Shown: piece by piece, positions 18,190-27,706 of the stretch
Layout: the number at the start of each line of letters is the position of its first letter
Numbering within the stretch: the first letter of the stretch is position 1
NCBI RefSeq assembly: GCF_900105675.1
Contig: NZ_LT629786.1
Location: 3,100,001 to 3,164,000 of the forward strand
Direction of reading: 5' to 3'
DNA: 64,000 nucleotides
From: Pseudomonas synxantha
GTDB lineage: Bacteria > Pseudomonadota > Gammaproteobacteria > Pseudomonadales > Pseudomonadaceae
Made by a program: the position numbers and the translations under genes
The notes under the pieces: generated by a model
Database searches by the model: none
What the model was told of the DNA's origin: nothing
Seen by the model: only the letters and a program-made list of their open reading frames with translations

Positions 18190-19410
18190 ATGACTGCTGC
18201 CCCTTCCCTGTTGCAACGTCTAATGCGCGTCAGCCTGGTCACCCAAATCGTCATCGGCCTGATCGCCGGGATCGTGCTGGCCTTGTTATTACCCGAGGCT
18301 GCCCGCGCCACCGGCTTTATCGGCAAGGTGTTTGTCACTGCACTGAAGGCGGTCGCGCCGATCCTGGTGTTTGTGCTGGTAATGGCCTCGATCGCCAACC
18401 ATAAACACGGCCAGGAAACCCATATCCGCCCGATCCTGTTTCTGTATCTGCTCGGCACCTTTGCCGCCGCCGTGGTTGCAGTGGTGGCCAGCACCCTGTT
18501 CCCCTCCTCCCTGGTCCTCGCCACCCATGACGCCACAGTGAGCGCTCCCGGCGGCATTGGCGAAGTGTTGCAAAGCCTGCTGCTCAGCGTGGTGGATAAC
18601 CCGATCAGCGCGCTGATGAACGCCAACTTCATCGGCATCCTGGCCTGGGCCATCGGCATGGGCATCGCCATTCGCCATGCCGGCGAAACCACCCGTACGG
18701 TATTGGACGACCTGTCCAACGGCGTGACCCTGATCGTGCGTGTGGTGATCCGCTTCGCCCCGCTGGGCATCTTTGGCCTGGTGGCCTCGACCCTGGCCAC
18801 TTCCGGCTTTGGCGCGCTGCTCGGCTACGCCCACCTGCTGGTGGTCCTGATCGGCTGCATGCTATTCGTGGCGCTGGTGATCAACCCTGCCATCGTGTTC
18901 TGGAAGCTACGCCGCAACCCTTACCCGCTGGTGCTGATGTGCCTGCGTGAAAGCGGCATCACCGCATTTTTTACCCGCAGTTCGGCGGCGAACATTCCGG
19001 TCAACCTGGCGCTGAGCAAACGCCTGGGCCTGCATGAAGACACCTACTCGGTATCTATCCCACTCGGCGCCACCATCAATATGGCCGGTGCCGCGATCAC
19101 CATCACCGTACTGACCCTGGCGGCCGTGCACACCCTCGGGATTGCCGTGGACCTGCCGACCGCCGTACTGCTCAGCGTGGTTGCCGCGGTGTGTGCATGT
19201 GGTGCGTCTGGGGTGGCGGGTGGTTCGCTGCTGCTCATCCCGCTGGCGTGCAGCCTGTTCGGCATTCCAAGTGAAATCGCCATGCAGGTAGTGGCCGTCG
19301 GTTTCATCATCGGTGTGCTGCAGGATTCGGCGGAAACTGCGCTTAACTCCTCGACCGATGTGCTGTTTACTGCGGCGGCGTGTTTGGGCAAGGAAGAACA
19401 GCCGGCTTAA
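18190..19410 (+). CDS. sstT: serine/threonine:sodium symporter
   Basis: The product is 406 residues, the usual SstT length. It belongs to the dicarboxylate/amino acid:cation symporter fold and imports serine and threonine with sodium. Visible signatures include [20 protein letters not shown] (the first re-entrant hairpin), [14 protein letters not shown] (the substrate and sodium site in TM7) and [13 protein letters not shown] (TM8). The gene is monocistronic, with its own terminator 13 bases downstream. Confidence 0.95.
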   Translation: MTAAPSLLQRLMRVSLVTQIVIGLIAGIVLALLLPEAARATGFIGKVFVTALKAVAPILVFVLVMASIANHKHGQETHIRPILFLYLLGTFAAAVVAVVASTLFPSSLVLATHDATVSAPGGIGEVLQSLLLSVVDNPISALMNANFIGILAWAIGMGIAIRHAGETTRTVLDDLSNGVTLIVRVVIRFAPLGIFGLVASTLATSGFGALLGYAHLLVVLIGCMLFVALVINPAIVFWKLRRNPYPLVLMCLRESGITAFFTRSSAANIPVNLALSKRLGLHEDTYSVSIPLGATINMAGAAITITVLTLAAVHTLGIAVDLPTAVLLSVVAAVCACGASGVAGGSLLLIPLACSLFGIPSEIAMQVVAVGFIIGVLQDSAETALNSSTDVLFTAAACLGKEEQPA

Positions 19411-19422
19411 ACAGCAGACATG

Positions 19423-19468
19423 AAAAAGCCCGGGACGGTTCATGGATGAACGCTCCCGGGCTTTTTTG
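19423..19468. terminator. bidirectional terminator between sstT and the DUF1993 gene
   Basis: AAAAAGCCCGGGA and TCCCGGGCTTTTTT form a long stem around GGTTCATGGATGAACGC, whose inner part can also pair. T-runs lie on both sides and the two flanking genes converge on it. Confidence 0.9.
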
Positions 19469-19475
19469 TGGCGGC

Positions 19476-19985
19476 TTAAAAAGCGCCCATGTAATCGCGC
19501 TTGCCCACTTCCACACCGTTATGACGCAGCAAGGCGTAAGCGTTGGTGACGTGGAAGAAGAACTGCGGCAGGCCGTAGGTCAACAGGTAGGACTGGCCGC
19601 TGAAGCGTTTCTCCTTTGGAGTACCAGGGCGGGTGACGATCTCGATACCTTCCTTGCCATCGATCTGCTCGGGTTTGATGGTGTCGACGAACGCCAGGAC
19701 CTTGGCGATCAGCGCTTGCAGGTCGGCGAAGGTGACTTCGCTGTCTTCATATTTGGGTACTTCGATCTCGGCCAGGCGGGCGGAAACGCCTTTGGCAAAG
19801 TCGACGGCGATCTGCACCTGGCGCACCAGCTGGAACATGTCAGGGAACAGACGGGCTTGCAGCAAGGCGTTCGGCTCGATGTTCCTGGCGGCGGCGTGGG
19901 CTTCGGCCTTGGTCAACACACCGCTCAGGGCGGTGAGCATTTGCTTGAAGACTGGGATAGAAGCGGCGTACAGGGAAATAGTCAT
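19476..19985 (-). CDS. DUF1993 family protein
   Basis: The product is 169 residues. It is all-helical in appearance, with LYAASIPVFKQMLTALSGVL at the start and a late LPQFFFHVTNAYALLRHNGV. These are hallmarks of DUF1993, a family related to the DinB/YfiT helical bundle. The conserved His in FFHVTNAYALLRH could bind metal as in DinB proteins, but function is unknown. It has no signal peptide, so it should be cytoplasmic. The gene is divergent from yceH and converges on sstT. Confidence 0.85.
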   Translation of the reverse strand: MTISLYAASIPVFKQMLTALSGVLTKAEAHAAARNIEPNALLQARLFPDMFQLVRQVQIAVDFAKGVSARLAEIEVPKYEDSEVTFADLQALIAKVLAFVDTIKPEQIDGKEGIEIVTRPGTPKEKRFSGQSYLLTYGLPQFFFHVTNAYALLRHNGVEVGKRDYMGAF

Positions 19986-20101
19986 GGCAGTCTCACGGTA
20001 ATGGCAGGGTTGGAACCAGCGGCGATTATAGCCATGCCCGGCGCTTGTCTTTTATTTTTTGAGGATTACGCTGGTGACCTTCACTGCATAGGGAAAGCGC
20101 G

Positions 20102-20755
20102 ATGACCGCCGAGCACGACACCGACACCCCTGAGCCGCGCCTGAACAGCACGGAAATCCGCGTCCTGGGCTGCCTGATCGAGAAACAGGCAACCAACCCG
20201 GAAACCTACCCACTGACCCTCAACGCCCTGGTGCTGGCCTGCAACCAGAAGACCAGCCGCGAACCGGTGATGAACCTCAGCCAAGGTCAGGTCGGCCAGA
20301 GCCTGCGTGCGCTGGAAGGCCAAGGCTTTACCCGCCTGGTGATGGGCAGCCGCGCCGACCGCTGGGAACACCGTGTGGACAAGGCCTTGGAACTGGTGCC
20401 GGCCCAGGTGATCTTGACCGGGCTGCTGTTCCTGCGCGGGCCGCAGACGGTCAATGAGCTGCTGACCCGCAGCGGGCGCATGCATGATTTCGAGGATGCC
20501 GAGCAGGTCGTGCATCAACTCGAACGCCTGATAGCGCGGGGGTTGGCGTTGCTGGTGCCGCGTCAGGCGGGACAGCGGGAAGACCGGTATACCCATGCGT
20601 TGGGAGACCCGGCGGATATCGAGGCGATACTCACGGCGCGGGGCAGTCCGGTGGAGCGTGGGCCTGGCAGCTCAGTCCCATTGGAACGTATCGAAGAACT
20701 GGAAGCCCGGATTGCAGCATTGGAAGAACGCCTGGTACAACTGGAACAGGCCTGA
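20102..20755 (+). CDS. yceH: YceH family (DUF480) protein
   Basis: The product is 217 residues, typical of the family. It has two winged-helix domains: [20 protein letters not shown], then [20 protein letters not shown], then the second around [19 protein letters not shown]. It ends in a short coiled coil ([20 protein letters not shown]). The double winged helix suggests DNA binding, but no target is known. The gene is alone; a long structured repeat begins 54 bases after its stop. Confidence 0.9.
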   Translation: MTAEHDTDTPEPRLNSTEIRVLGCLIEKQATNPETYPLTLNALVLACNQKTSREPVMNLSQGQVGQSLRALEGQGFTRLVMGSRADRWEHRVDKALELVPAQVILTGLLFLRGPQTVNELLTRSGRMHDFEDAEQVVHQLERLIARGLALLVPRQAGQREDRYTHALGDPADIEAILTARGSPVERGPGSSVPLERIEELEARIAALEERLVQLEQA

Positions 20756-20808
20756 CACAGTAAAAAATGTGGGAGGGGTGGTGCGACGATTCGACTTGCT
20801 CGCGATGA

Positions 20809-21245
20809 GCATGGGTATCTACACAACTCTGACGTAGCGACCGTCAGTAACCACGATGCGCAGCGAGCCGCTCTTGATCTTGATCTGCTGTTGATCTTAG
20901 GCGCCCCGTTAAACCACGCTGGCCGGAATTCGACAGGGATTTGGGGGGTAAACCGGCAGGGATGCCGGTTTAGCCGCCCCCGCGCCATGGATGGCGCGTG
21001 GCGGCGGCCCCCCAAATCAATGGCGGATTACGGGCACACCGAGCCTGGGCGAGGTGCCGAGTGGTGGGGCGAGGACCTTTTGCTTACTTTTGGCTGGGCC
21101 GGCATTCCGGTCCTTCCAAAAGTGAGCCGCTGTAAGAGCGGAACCCTAAGTGGCCGTTACCGCAGCAATGGATATGTACTCGGTCTGATCCAACATCCTG
21201 GTCGGCCCTGAGACCGCCATCGGGGAGCAAGCCCCCTCCCACATT
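20809..21245 (+). repeat. long structured intergenic repeat, copy 2
   Basis: This 437-base element is closely similar to 11997-12417 from GCATGGGTATCTACACAACT to the terminal REP. The three-way junction is kept: stem 20938-20948 with 21008-21018, enclosing the two GC-rich hairpins. The hairpin at 21082-21093 with 21116-21127 is longer than in copy 1 and has a different loop, yet stays paired, including a G-C to C-G exchange. A 106-codon open frame crosses it, but copy 1 breaks that frame. Confidence 0.85.
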
Positions 21246-21255
21246 AGCTGGGCCT

Positions 21256-22074
21256 TCAATTGCGGGCGAAGGCCACCGCCGCCTGAAATTGCTCCTGCGT
21301 CGGGCGCACACCGGTGTACAACACAAACTGCTCCAGCGCCTGGATTGCAATCACCTCCAGCCCGGTAATCACCCGCTTGCCCTTGGCGCGCCCACGCACG
21401 ATCAGGGGTGTTTCGGCTGGAATCGCCACTACATCGAAGACAGTTTCCGCCTGATCGATCGCCTCGGCGTCGAACGCCAACGCATCCGCCTCGGCCCCAC
21501 CTGTCATGCCGATGGGCGTCACATTGATCAGCATCTGCGGGCGCAAGTCGCCCAGGTCCGCCTGCCATTCATACCCGAGGTTGCGCGCCAATGCCTGGCC
21601 CGCCGCCTCATTGCGCGCCACGATCACGCCGCGGGCATAACCGCCATCACGCAAGGCACTGGCAACTGCCTTGGCCATGCCACCACTACCACGTAGGGCG
21701 AACGTGGAGTCAGTCGGCACGGCGTGCTTTTTCAACAATTGCTCGATGGCAATGTAGTCAGTGTTATAGGCCTTGAGGTGGCCATTGGTGTTGACGATGG
21801 TATTGAGCGAATCAATGGCTTGAACTGAATCGTCAAGTTCGTCCACTAAGGCAATGGCGGCCTCCTTGAACGGCATCGATACTCCACAACCACGCACGCC
21901 CAAGGCGCGGATACCACCGATCGCGCCGGGCAGGTCCTGGCTGCTGAAGGCCTTATAGTAGAAATTCAAACCCAGTTGTTCATACAAGTGGTTATGAAAA
22001 CGCAGGCCAAAGTTCCCGGGGCGCGCCGACAGTGACATGCACAGCTGGGTGTCCTTGTTGGGGTGCATCTGCAT
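21256..22074 (-). CDS. shikimate dehydrogenase-like oxidoreductase (AroE paralogue)
   Basis: The product is 272 residues. It has the AroE fold: substrate site CMSLSARPGNFG at the N-terminus, catalytic Lys70 in GVSMPFKEAA, Asp106 in AYNTDY, and a nucleotide loop RGSGGMAKAVA. The first motif differs from true AroE (SxSPxxHN), and the overall pattern fits the shikimate dehydrogenase-like group known from Haemophilus (HI0607 type). The reaction is probably NADP-dependent reduction of a shikimate-like compound, with low activity on shikimate itself. The gene is monocistronic and follows repeat copy 2 by 10 bases, tail to tail. Confidence 0.85.
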   Translation of the reverse strand: MQMHPNKDTQLCMSLSARPGNFGLRFHNHLYEQLGLNFYYKAFSSQDLPGAIGGIRALGVRGCGVSMPFKEAAIALVDELDDSVQAIDSLNTIVNTNGHLKAYNTDYIAIEQLLKKHAVPTDSTFALRGSGGMAKAVASALRDGGYARGVIVARNEAAGQALARNLGYEWQADLGDLRPQMLINVTPIGMTGGAEADALAFDAEAIDQAETVFDVVAIPAETPLIVRGRAKGKRVITGLEVIAIQALEQFVLYTGVRPTQEQFQAAVAFARN

Positions 22075-22236
22075 GGGTAACTCCTTGAAGTAAGCAAATC
22101 GGTACAGACCTTACACAACCTTTACCTAATGGAAGTGCTGTTTTTTTGAAACACGTTGTCTTAAAAGTATCCCCGCGACAATCCTTGAGTCTATTGATTG
22201 CAGACCACAAGCGCAGGGGCTAACCGAGGAATGACC

Positions 22237-22605
22237 ATGATTCGTAAAATCCCCAGAATCGCCTTGCTGATCGGTGCACTCGCAATGGCCGGCCAAGCTT
22301 CCGCCCACGGTGGTGGTTGGGGTGGCCCGGCAGTGTTGGGCGCACTTGTTGGCGCAGCGGTAGTTGGCTCCGTAGTTGCCAGCCAGCCTCGTGAGGTCTA
22401 TGTGCAACAACCGGTGTACGTCCAGCCGCAGCCGGTGTATGCCGCTGCGCCACCGGTCTATTACGCGCCACCGCCGCCGGTGTATGTACAACAGCAGGTT
22501 TATTACCGCCCGGCCCCGGTCTATTACGGCCCTCCACGCGGCTATTATGGTCCGCCTCGGGGCTACTACGGCCACCCGCACGGTTACTACGGCCGCGGTT
22601 GGTAG
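22237..22605 (+). CDS. secreted Pro/Tyr-rich PXPV-repeat protein
   Basis: The product is 122 residues from ATG 22237; the ATG at 22231 directly abuts the AGGA ribosome site and is less likely. A signal peptide (IRKIPRIALLIGALAMAGQA) is followed by a Gly-rich stretch and a short hydrophobic segment, GALVGAAVVGSVVAS. Tandem units of the type QPVYVQPQPVY, then GPPRGYYG repeats, make up the rest. This matches PXPV-repeat envelope proteins of unknown function. A terminator follows closely. Confidence 0.8.
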   Translation: MIRKIPRIALLIGALAMAGQASAHGGGWGGPAVLGALVGAAVVGSVVASQPREVYVQQPVYVQPQPVYAAAPPVYYAPPPPVYVQQQVYYRPAPVYYGPPRGYYGPPRGYYGHPHGYYGRGW

Positions 22606-22627
22606 GTTTGAACTGAGTGACTTGAAT

Positions 22628-22659
22628 GGGCCTCGCTCCTGAGCGGGGCCTTTTTTTTG
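22628..22659 (+). terminator. terminator after the PXPV-repeat gene
   Basis: GGGCCTCGCT and AGCGGGGCCT form a stem around CCTG with one mismatch, followed by eight T residues. Confidence 0.85.
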
Positions 22660-22839
22660 CCCGAAAAGTCCGGATTTATCCTGCCAATGTCGCTGTGAGA
22701 ACAATGCCCAAGCGCCTATCCCACATCATAAGGACGCAATATCCTCTTGATCGGCGCAGGCGTGCGCTGTCATGGTTGCGTCATAAAACAGTCTCACTAT
22801 CGACCCAGTCCACCCAATAACAATTAAGGACGATTGCCC

Positions 22840-23034
22840 ATGCCCACGCAAAATCCCCATCGCACCGCCGGTCTCTGCACGTCCAGCAAGGTCTACAGTG
22901 CCTTGACCGAACTCAAGCACCTCGAGGGCCACCGCAGTGTAAAGTTCCTCGCATTGCTGGCCGAAAACCTGGTTCGCAAAGGGCTGCTCAGTGAGCACGA
23001 AGTAGTGAGCATGCTCGACCAGGTGGTGGATTAA
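22840..23034 (+). CDS. small conserved-looking protein of unknown function
   Basis: The product is 64 residues from ATG 22840, ten bases after AAGGA. The sequence is mostly helical (VYSALTELKHLEGHRSVKFL, then LVRKGLLSEHEVVSMLDQVV) and has the look of a small protein-interaction or regulatory helix bundle. There is no signal peptide or Cys cluster. I do not recognise the family. Coding character is supported by the ribosome site and third-position GC. It is followed after 91 bases by another small gene on the same strand. Confidence 0.6.
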   Translation: MPTQNPHRTAGLCTSSKVYSALTELKHLEGHRSVKFLALLAENLVRKGLLSEHEVVSMLDQVVD

Positions 23035-23125
23035 CGCCTGGCGTCGATGTCGACTATCGAGCCAGGTGATTTTTCCCCGGTGCCAGCGCACCGTAAGGTG
23101 ACCTCCATAACGATTGGAGGTACTT

Positions 23126-23308
23126 ATGCCCACTGTTCAAATCATGTCTGTCATCGGCAGCGCCGTCCCAGCCCCTTTACGTAAGCTGGGCTTGCTCGCC
23201 TGTTGGTACGTGGTCCGCGATGGCGAGCCGATCAGCGGCCCGCTCACTTCATTGTCCGACGCCGAGACACAGCGCCAACGAGTAGCCGACTTCAGGCTTC
23301 AAGCCTAG
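23126..23308 (+). CDS. small protein of unknown function
   Basis: The product is 60 residues from ATG 23126 behind a strong TTGGAGG site. It contains LACWYVVRDGEPISGPLTSL, a strand-turn-strand pattern, then a basic helix. No family is recognised. Its stop codon overlaps the convergent AI-2E transporter gene by 4 bases. Confidence 0.55.
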   Translation: MPTVQIMSVIGSAVPAPLRKLGLLACWYVVRDGEPISGPLTSLSDAETQRQRVADFRLQA

Positions 23309-24372
23309 GGCAACGGCAATTTGACCCGTGGCTTGGTTTCGACGAACAGCGCCCAGCACGACATGAACAACGCCGCCACCAGTGGCCCGATGACGAAGCC
23401 GTTGAGGCCGAACACCGACAGGCCACCCAAGGTCGAGATCAGGATCAGGTAGTCCGGCATCTTGGTGTCCTTGCCCACCAGGATCGGACGCAGCACGTTG
23501 TCCACCAGGCCAATTACGAATACACCGAAAAGCCCCAGCACCACGCCCTGCCAAATCGAGCCGCTGAGCAGGAAGTAAACCGCCACCGGGCCCCAGACAA
23601 TCCCTGCGCCCACCGCTGGCAGCAGGGACAGAAACGCCATCAATACCGCCCAGAGCAATGCACTGGGAATATCCAGAAACCAGAATATAAAGCCACCCAA
23701 TGCGCCTTGGGTCACGGCCACCAGCACGTTGCCCTTGACCGTGGCGCGCACCACCCGGTTGAACTTGAGCTGCAGGCGACGCTTTTGCGGTTCGGCCAGC
23801 GGCACCGCCGTGCGCACCTTGCGTACCAGCTCCGGGCCGTCGCGCAGCAGGAAAAACAGCAGGTACAACATAATGAAAAAGCTCACCAGGAAATCAAACG
23901 TGCCCTGGCCGAAGCTGAACGCCTGGGAGGCAAAGAACTGACTGCCCTGCATCGCGCCCTTGACCACTTTTTCCCGCAGCCCTTCCAGGTTGCCCATGCC
24001 GAAGCGGTCGAGCAGGTGTTGGAAGTACGGAGGCAGGAAATGCTTGAATTGCTCGATATAACCGGCCACATCCAGCTTGCCACTCTCAACGTTTTTGTAC
24101 AGCGTGGCCCCCTCTTGCACCAGCAACGCACTGGTAATGATCACCGGCAGAATCGCGATCACCAGGCACACCATCAAAGTGGTCAAGGAGGTCAGGTTGC
24201 GGTTCCAGCCAAGCCGTTGTTGCAGGCGGCGTTGCATGGGGGCAAAGATAATGCCGAGGATTACTGCCCAGAACACCGCGCCGTAGAACGGCAGCAATAT
24301 CCAGATAAAAGCGATGGTTACCAGGGCCAGCAGCAACAACAGGGTCTTGAATTGCAGGTTGGTTTGATTCAT
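23305..24372 (-). CDS. AI-2E family transporter
   Basis: The product is 355 residues with about eight membrane segments: two at the N-terminus, a long middle soluble helix region (residues 85-150), then a cluster of five to six. LSLLPAVGAGIVWGPVAVYFL and DNVLRPILVGKDTKMPDYLI are the typical family motifs. Members export autoinducer-2, small metabolites or sodium; the real substrate varies. The gene is divergent from trhP and probably monocistronic. Confidence 0.9.
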   Translation of the reverse strand: MNQTNLQFKTLLLLLALVTIAFIWILLPFYGAVFWAVILGIIFAPMQRRLQQRLGWNRNLTSLTTLMVCLVIAILPVIITSALLVQEGATLYKNVESGKLDVAGYIEQFKHFLPPYFQHLLDRFGMGNLEGLREKVVKGAMQGSQFFASQAFSFGQGTFDFLVSFFIMLYLLFFLLRDGPELVRKVRTAVPLAEPQKRRLQLKFNRVVRATVKGNVLVAVTQGALGGFIFWFLDIPSALLWAVLMAFLSLLPAVGAGIVWGPVAVYFLLSGSIWQGVVLGLFGVFVIGLVDNVLRPILVGKDTKMPDYLILISTLGGLSVFGLNGFVIGPLVAALFMSCWALFVETKPRVKLPLP

Positions 24373-24546
24373 GTCCGATCCATGTCAAAAAAGCAGAGGG
24401 CCGGTGTCGGCCCTGTTGCTTAGTCCGCGGCGATACCTGGGAGTGCCCTTGTTTATCGAACAAGCATAGACCGCCTTGTTTAGACTTGGATCAATGAACC
24501 GCGCCCGCCCCTGTACTACCCTCGCGGCTTTTTGCGACCCACACCC

Positions 24547-25860
24547 ATGCCACCTATCATTGCCCCCGAACTGCTCGCTCCTGCCGGCACACTGAAGAAC
24601 ATGCGCTACGCCTTCGCCTACGGCGCCGATGCGGTCTATGCCGGCCAGCCGCGCTACAGCCTGCGGGTGCGCAACAACGAGTTCGACCATGCCAACCTGG
24701 CCCTGGGTATCCGGGAAGCCCATGACCAGGGCAAGCGCTTCTACGTGGTGGTGAACATCGCGCCGCACAACGCCAAGCTCAAGACCTTCCTCAAGGACCT
24801 GGCGCCTGTGATCGCCATGGGCCCGGATGCACTGATCATGTCCGACCCGGGACTGATCATGCTGGTGCGCCAGCACTTTGCGCAGATGCCGATTCACCTG
24901 TCGGTGCAGGCCAATACGGTGAACTGGGCCAGCGTGGCGTTCTGGCAGCAACAAGGGATTTGCCGGGTGATCCTGTCGCGGGAGCTGTCCCTGGAAGAGA
25001 TCGATGAAATCCGCCAGCACGTACCGGCCATGGAGCTGGAAGTGTTCGTACATGGCGCCTTGTGCATGGCCTATTCCGGACGTTGCCTGCTGTCGGGCTA
25101 CATGAACAAGCGCGACGCCAACCAAGGCACCTGCACCAACGCCTGCCGCTGGAAATACCAGGCCACGCCCGCGGTGGAGAATGCGACCGGCGATATCGTC
25201 CAGCAATATCAGCCCACGCTGGGGATCGGCACGCCAACCGAGCACGTATTCCTGCTGCAGGAAGCCAATCGCCCCGATGAATCAATGCCTGCCTTCGAAG
25301 ACGAACATGGCACCTACATCATGAACGCCAAGGACTTGCGCGCGGTGCAGCATGTGGAGCGCCTGACGCAGATGGGCGTGCACTCGTTGAAGATCGAAGG
25401 CCGCACCAAATCCCACTTCTATTGCGCACGCACCACCCAGGTGTACCGCCAGGCCATCGATGACGCGGTGGCCGGACGCGCCTTTGATCGCAGCTTGATG
25501 ACCAACCTTGAGTCCCTGGCCCAGCGCGGCTACACCGAAGGTTTCCTGCGCCGTCATGTACATGATGAATACCAGAACTACCAGAACGGCAGCTCGGTGT
25601 CCGAGCGACAGCAGTTTGTCGGTGAGTTGACCGGCGAGCGTCGTGGCGAGTTGGCAGAGGTCAAGGTGAAGAATCGTTTTGCCGTTGGCGATCACTTGGA
25701 ATTAATGACGCCGGCCGGCAACTTTCACTTTGACCTGGCCACCTTGCGCAACGCCAAGGATGAAGCCATTGAGGTGGCACCGGGGGACGGGCACACCGTG
25801 TATGTGCCCTTGCCGGCCGAGATGGACCTGCGTTTTGGCCTGCTGATGCGCGACCTGTGA
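24547..25860 (+). CDS. trhP: tRNA hydroxylation protein TrhP (peptidase U32 family)
   Basis: The product is 437 residues from ATG 24547. It starts PELLAPAGTLKNMRYAFAYG and has the U32 signature ELEVFVHGALCMAYSGRCLL with the cysteine set continuing in GTCTNACRWKY, which suits an iron-sulfur cluster. Long YegQ-type members are now known as TrhP, which makes 5-hydroxyuridine at tRNA position 34 using prephenate. The C-terminal beta domain (ELAEVKVKNRFAVGDHLEL) is present, so the protein is full length. It converges on the chemoreceptor gene 4 bases away. Confidence 0.85.
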   Translation: MPPIIAPELLAPAGTLKNMRYAFAYGADAVYAGQPRYSLRVRNNEFDHANLALGIREAHDQGKRFYVVVNIAPHNAKLKTFLKDLAPVIAMGPDALIMSDPGLIMLVRQHFAQMPIHLSVQANTVNWASVAFWQQQGICRVILSRELSLEEIDEIRQHVPAMELEVFVHGALCMAYSGRCLLSGYMNKRDANQGTCTNACRWKYQATPAVENATGDIVQQYQPTLGIGTPTEHVFLLQEANRPDESMPAFEDEHGTYIMNAKDLRAVQHVERLTQMGVHSLKIEGRTKSHFYCARTTQVYRQAIDDAVAGRAFDRSLMTNLESLAQRGYTEGFLRRHVHDEYQNYQNGSSVSERQQFVGELTGERRGELAEVKVKNRFAVGDHLELMTPAGNFHFDLATLRNAKDEAIEVAPGDGHTVYVPLPAEMDLRFGLLMRDL

Positions 25861-25864
25861 AGGG

Positions 25865-27544
25865 TCAGATCCTGAACTGACCGACCAACTGCCCCAGGCG
25901 CTGGCCCAGATCTGCCAAGCTGCGGGAGGTCTGGGCACCCAGTTGGGTTTCATCCGCCACGCTGTCCACCGCCACGGCAATCTGATGCACGCTGCGGTTG
26001 ATCTCTTCAGCCACGGCGGTTTGCTCCTCGGCAGCGCTGGCGATCTGCGCATTCATCGAGTTGATTGTGCCGATCAACTGGGCCATGGTGTCCAGGGACG
26101 CCCCGGCCTGGTTGGCCTGGGCCGAGGTGCCATCGCCGGCATCGCTGGAGCGGCGCATTGCGTCCACGGCTGCCTCGGTGCCTTTTTGCAGGCGGTCGAT
26201 CATGCCCTGGATTTCCTGGGTGCTGGTCTGGGTGCGGCTGGCCAGGGCGCGTACTTCATCGGCGACCACGGCAAACCCGCGCCCGGCCTCCCCGGCCCGT
26301 GCGGCTTCAATGGCAGCATTGAGCGCCAGCAAGTTGGTTTGTTCGGCGATGGAGCGGATCACGCTGAGCACACTGACAATCGACGACACATCCTGCTGCA
26401 GGCTGTCCAGGGACACGCCACTGCTGCGGATATCGTTCACCAGCGCATGGATCTGCGCGATGCTGCCGTCCACCACACGTTTGGCGGCCTGGCCTTCGGC
26501 GTCGGTCTGTTGCGCGGCGACAGCGGCGCCTTGGGCACTGCGCGCCACTTCATGGGCAGCGGACGACATCTGGTTGATCGCGGTGGCCACTTGGTCGGTC
26601 TCGTGGCGCTGGCGTTCCATGGCTTGCTCGGAACGCTGGGCCTGGTCGGATACCTGGCTGACCAGTCCGGTGAGCTGGGCGGTCATTTCGGTTATCTGGC
26701 GCACCAACCCATGGATTTTATCGACAAAGCGATTGAACGCACCGGCCAGGTCGCCCAGCTCATCCTGGCTGGTAATCGCCAGGCGGCGGGTCAGGTCGCC
26801 TTCGCCAGCAGCGATGTCGTCGAGATTGGCCTTCATCAGGCTCAGTGGACGCAGGATGGTATTGGCCACCAGCATGCCCACGGCGGCGATTACCAACAGC
26901 AATATAACGGCGACGCCGAGGATGCTCAGCAGCACGCCTTCCATGCGTTTCTCCACCTTGGCTTCGACCACCGCCACCTGGGCCTCGATACCGTCCAGGT
27001 TCACCGAAGTACCGATGACCATGTCCCACTTGGGCAGGTATTCGGTATAGCCGAGCTTGGGCACCAGTTCGGTCTGGCCGGGCTGGGTCGAGCTGTATTG
27101 CAGGTAGTGGGTACCGTCCTTGCCGACTTTAACCAGGTCGCGATTGACGTAGACGCCGTTGGGGTCGCGGTTGTCCTTGAAGCTTTTGCCCACGCCGTCC
27201 GGGCTGTTGCCCTTGAACAGGCGGATGGTCTCGGAGTCGTAGCCGAAGAAATAGCCGTCCTTGCCGTAGCTGGTATTGGAGAGCAACTTGACCACCTGCG
27301 CCCGCGCCGCGGTGTCGCCGGGGGCTGCCGCATCGTAAAGCGGCTTGATGGTGGTCATGGCCACTTCGACATAACCTTGCAGCGTGGCCTTGGCGTCGTT
27401 GAGCAAGCGCTGGCGGGTTTCATCCACTTCGTTGCGCGCCTGGCCCTGGAGAATCCACACGGTGGTCAGGCTGATGACCACGGCAAACAACAATACAGGC
27501 ACTACGGCAAGGGCCAGGACTTTGGCCTTCAAACTCAGACGCAT
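25865..27544 (-). CDS. methyl-accepting chemotaxis protein with single Cache domain
   Basis: The product is 559 residues. TM1 is at 8-32, a periplasmic single Cache (sCache_2) domain at about 35-185 contains [10 protein letters not shown], and TM2 is at 204-228. A HAMP domain with [20 protein letters not shown] follows, then the cytoplasmic four-helix bundle with the conserved tip [20 protein letters not shown]. This is a transmembrane chemoreceptor that controls CheA. Small Cache domains of this kind usually bind C2-C3 carboxylates, but the ligand cannot be read here. There is no C-terminal CheR-binding pentapeptide. Confidence 0.95.
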   Translation of the reverse strand: MRLSLKAKVLALAVVPVLLFAVVISLTTVWILQGQARNEVDETRQRLLNDAKATLQGYVEVAMTTIKPLYDAAAPGDTAARAQVVKLLSNTSYGKDGYFFGYDSETIRLFKGNSPDGVGKSFKDNRDPNGVYVNRDLVKVGKDGTHYLQYSSTQPGQTELVPKLGYTEYLPKWDMVIGTSVNLDGIEAQVAVVEAKVEKRMEGVLLSILGVAVILLLVIAAVGMLVANTILRPLSLMKANLDDIAAGEGDLTRRLAITSQDELGDLAGAFNRFVDKIHGLVRQITEMTAQLTGLVSQVSDQAQRSEQAMERQRHETDQVATAINQMSSAAHEVARSAQGAAVAAQQTDAEGQAAKRVVDGSIAQIHALVNDIRSSGVSLDSLQQDVSSIVSVLSVIRSIAEQTNLLALNAAIEAARAGEAGRGFAVVADEVRALASRTQTSTQEIQGMIDRLQKGTEAAVDAMRRSSDAGDGTSAQANQAGASLDTMAQLIGTINSMNAQIASAAEEQTAVAEEINRSVHQIAVAVDSVADETQLGAQTSRSLADLGQRLGQLVGQFRI

Positions 27545-27600
27545 GGCTTTTCTCTCTTGTTAGTGGCGACTTGAGAGGTTAACGGCCAGGTGCGTGATTT

Positions 27601-27698
27601 CTGTAGGCGCGAGCTTACTCGCGAAGCACCTGAGAACTCTGCGGGGTTTCAGGTTGTTCGCATTATCGTTGGGGTTTTTCGCGAGCTCGCTCCTACAG
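27601..27698. repeat. REP doublet between chemoreceptor and antiporter genes
   Basis: CTGTAGGCGCGAGCTTACTC and its imperfect mirror CGCGAGCTCGCTCCTACAG bound a 98-base inverted structure. This is a second REP type, with a TGTAGG...CCTACA core, distinct from the GTGGGAG type. Confidence 0.75.
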
Positions 27699-27706
27699 GG
27701 AATTCA

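Noticed and set aside
20891-21211. A 106-codon open frame inside repeat copy 2
   Set aside because: The matching frame in copy 1 is broken by single-base indels, while the paired stems are kept. The frame appears to be a by-product of the structured element.
25943-27574. A 543-codon plus-strand open frame
   Set aside because: It is antisense to the single-Cache chemoreceptor gene and has low-complexity Gly/His-rich content and no ribosome site.
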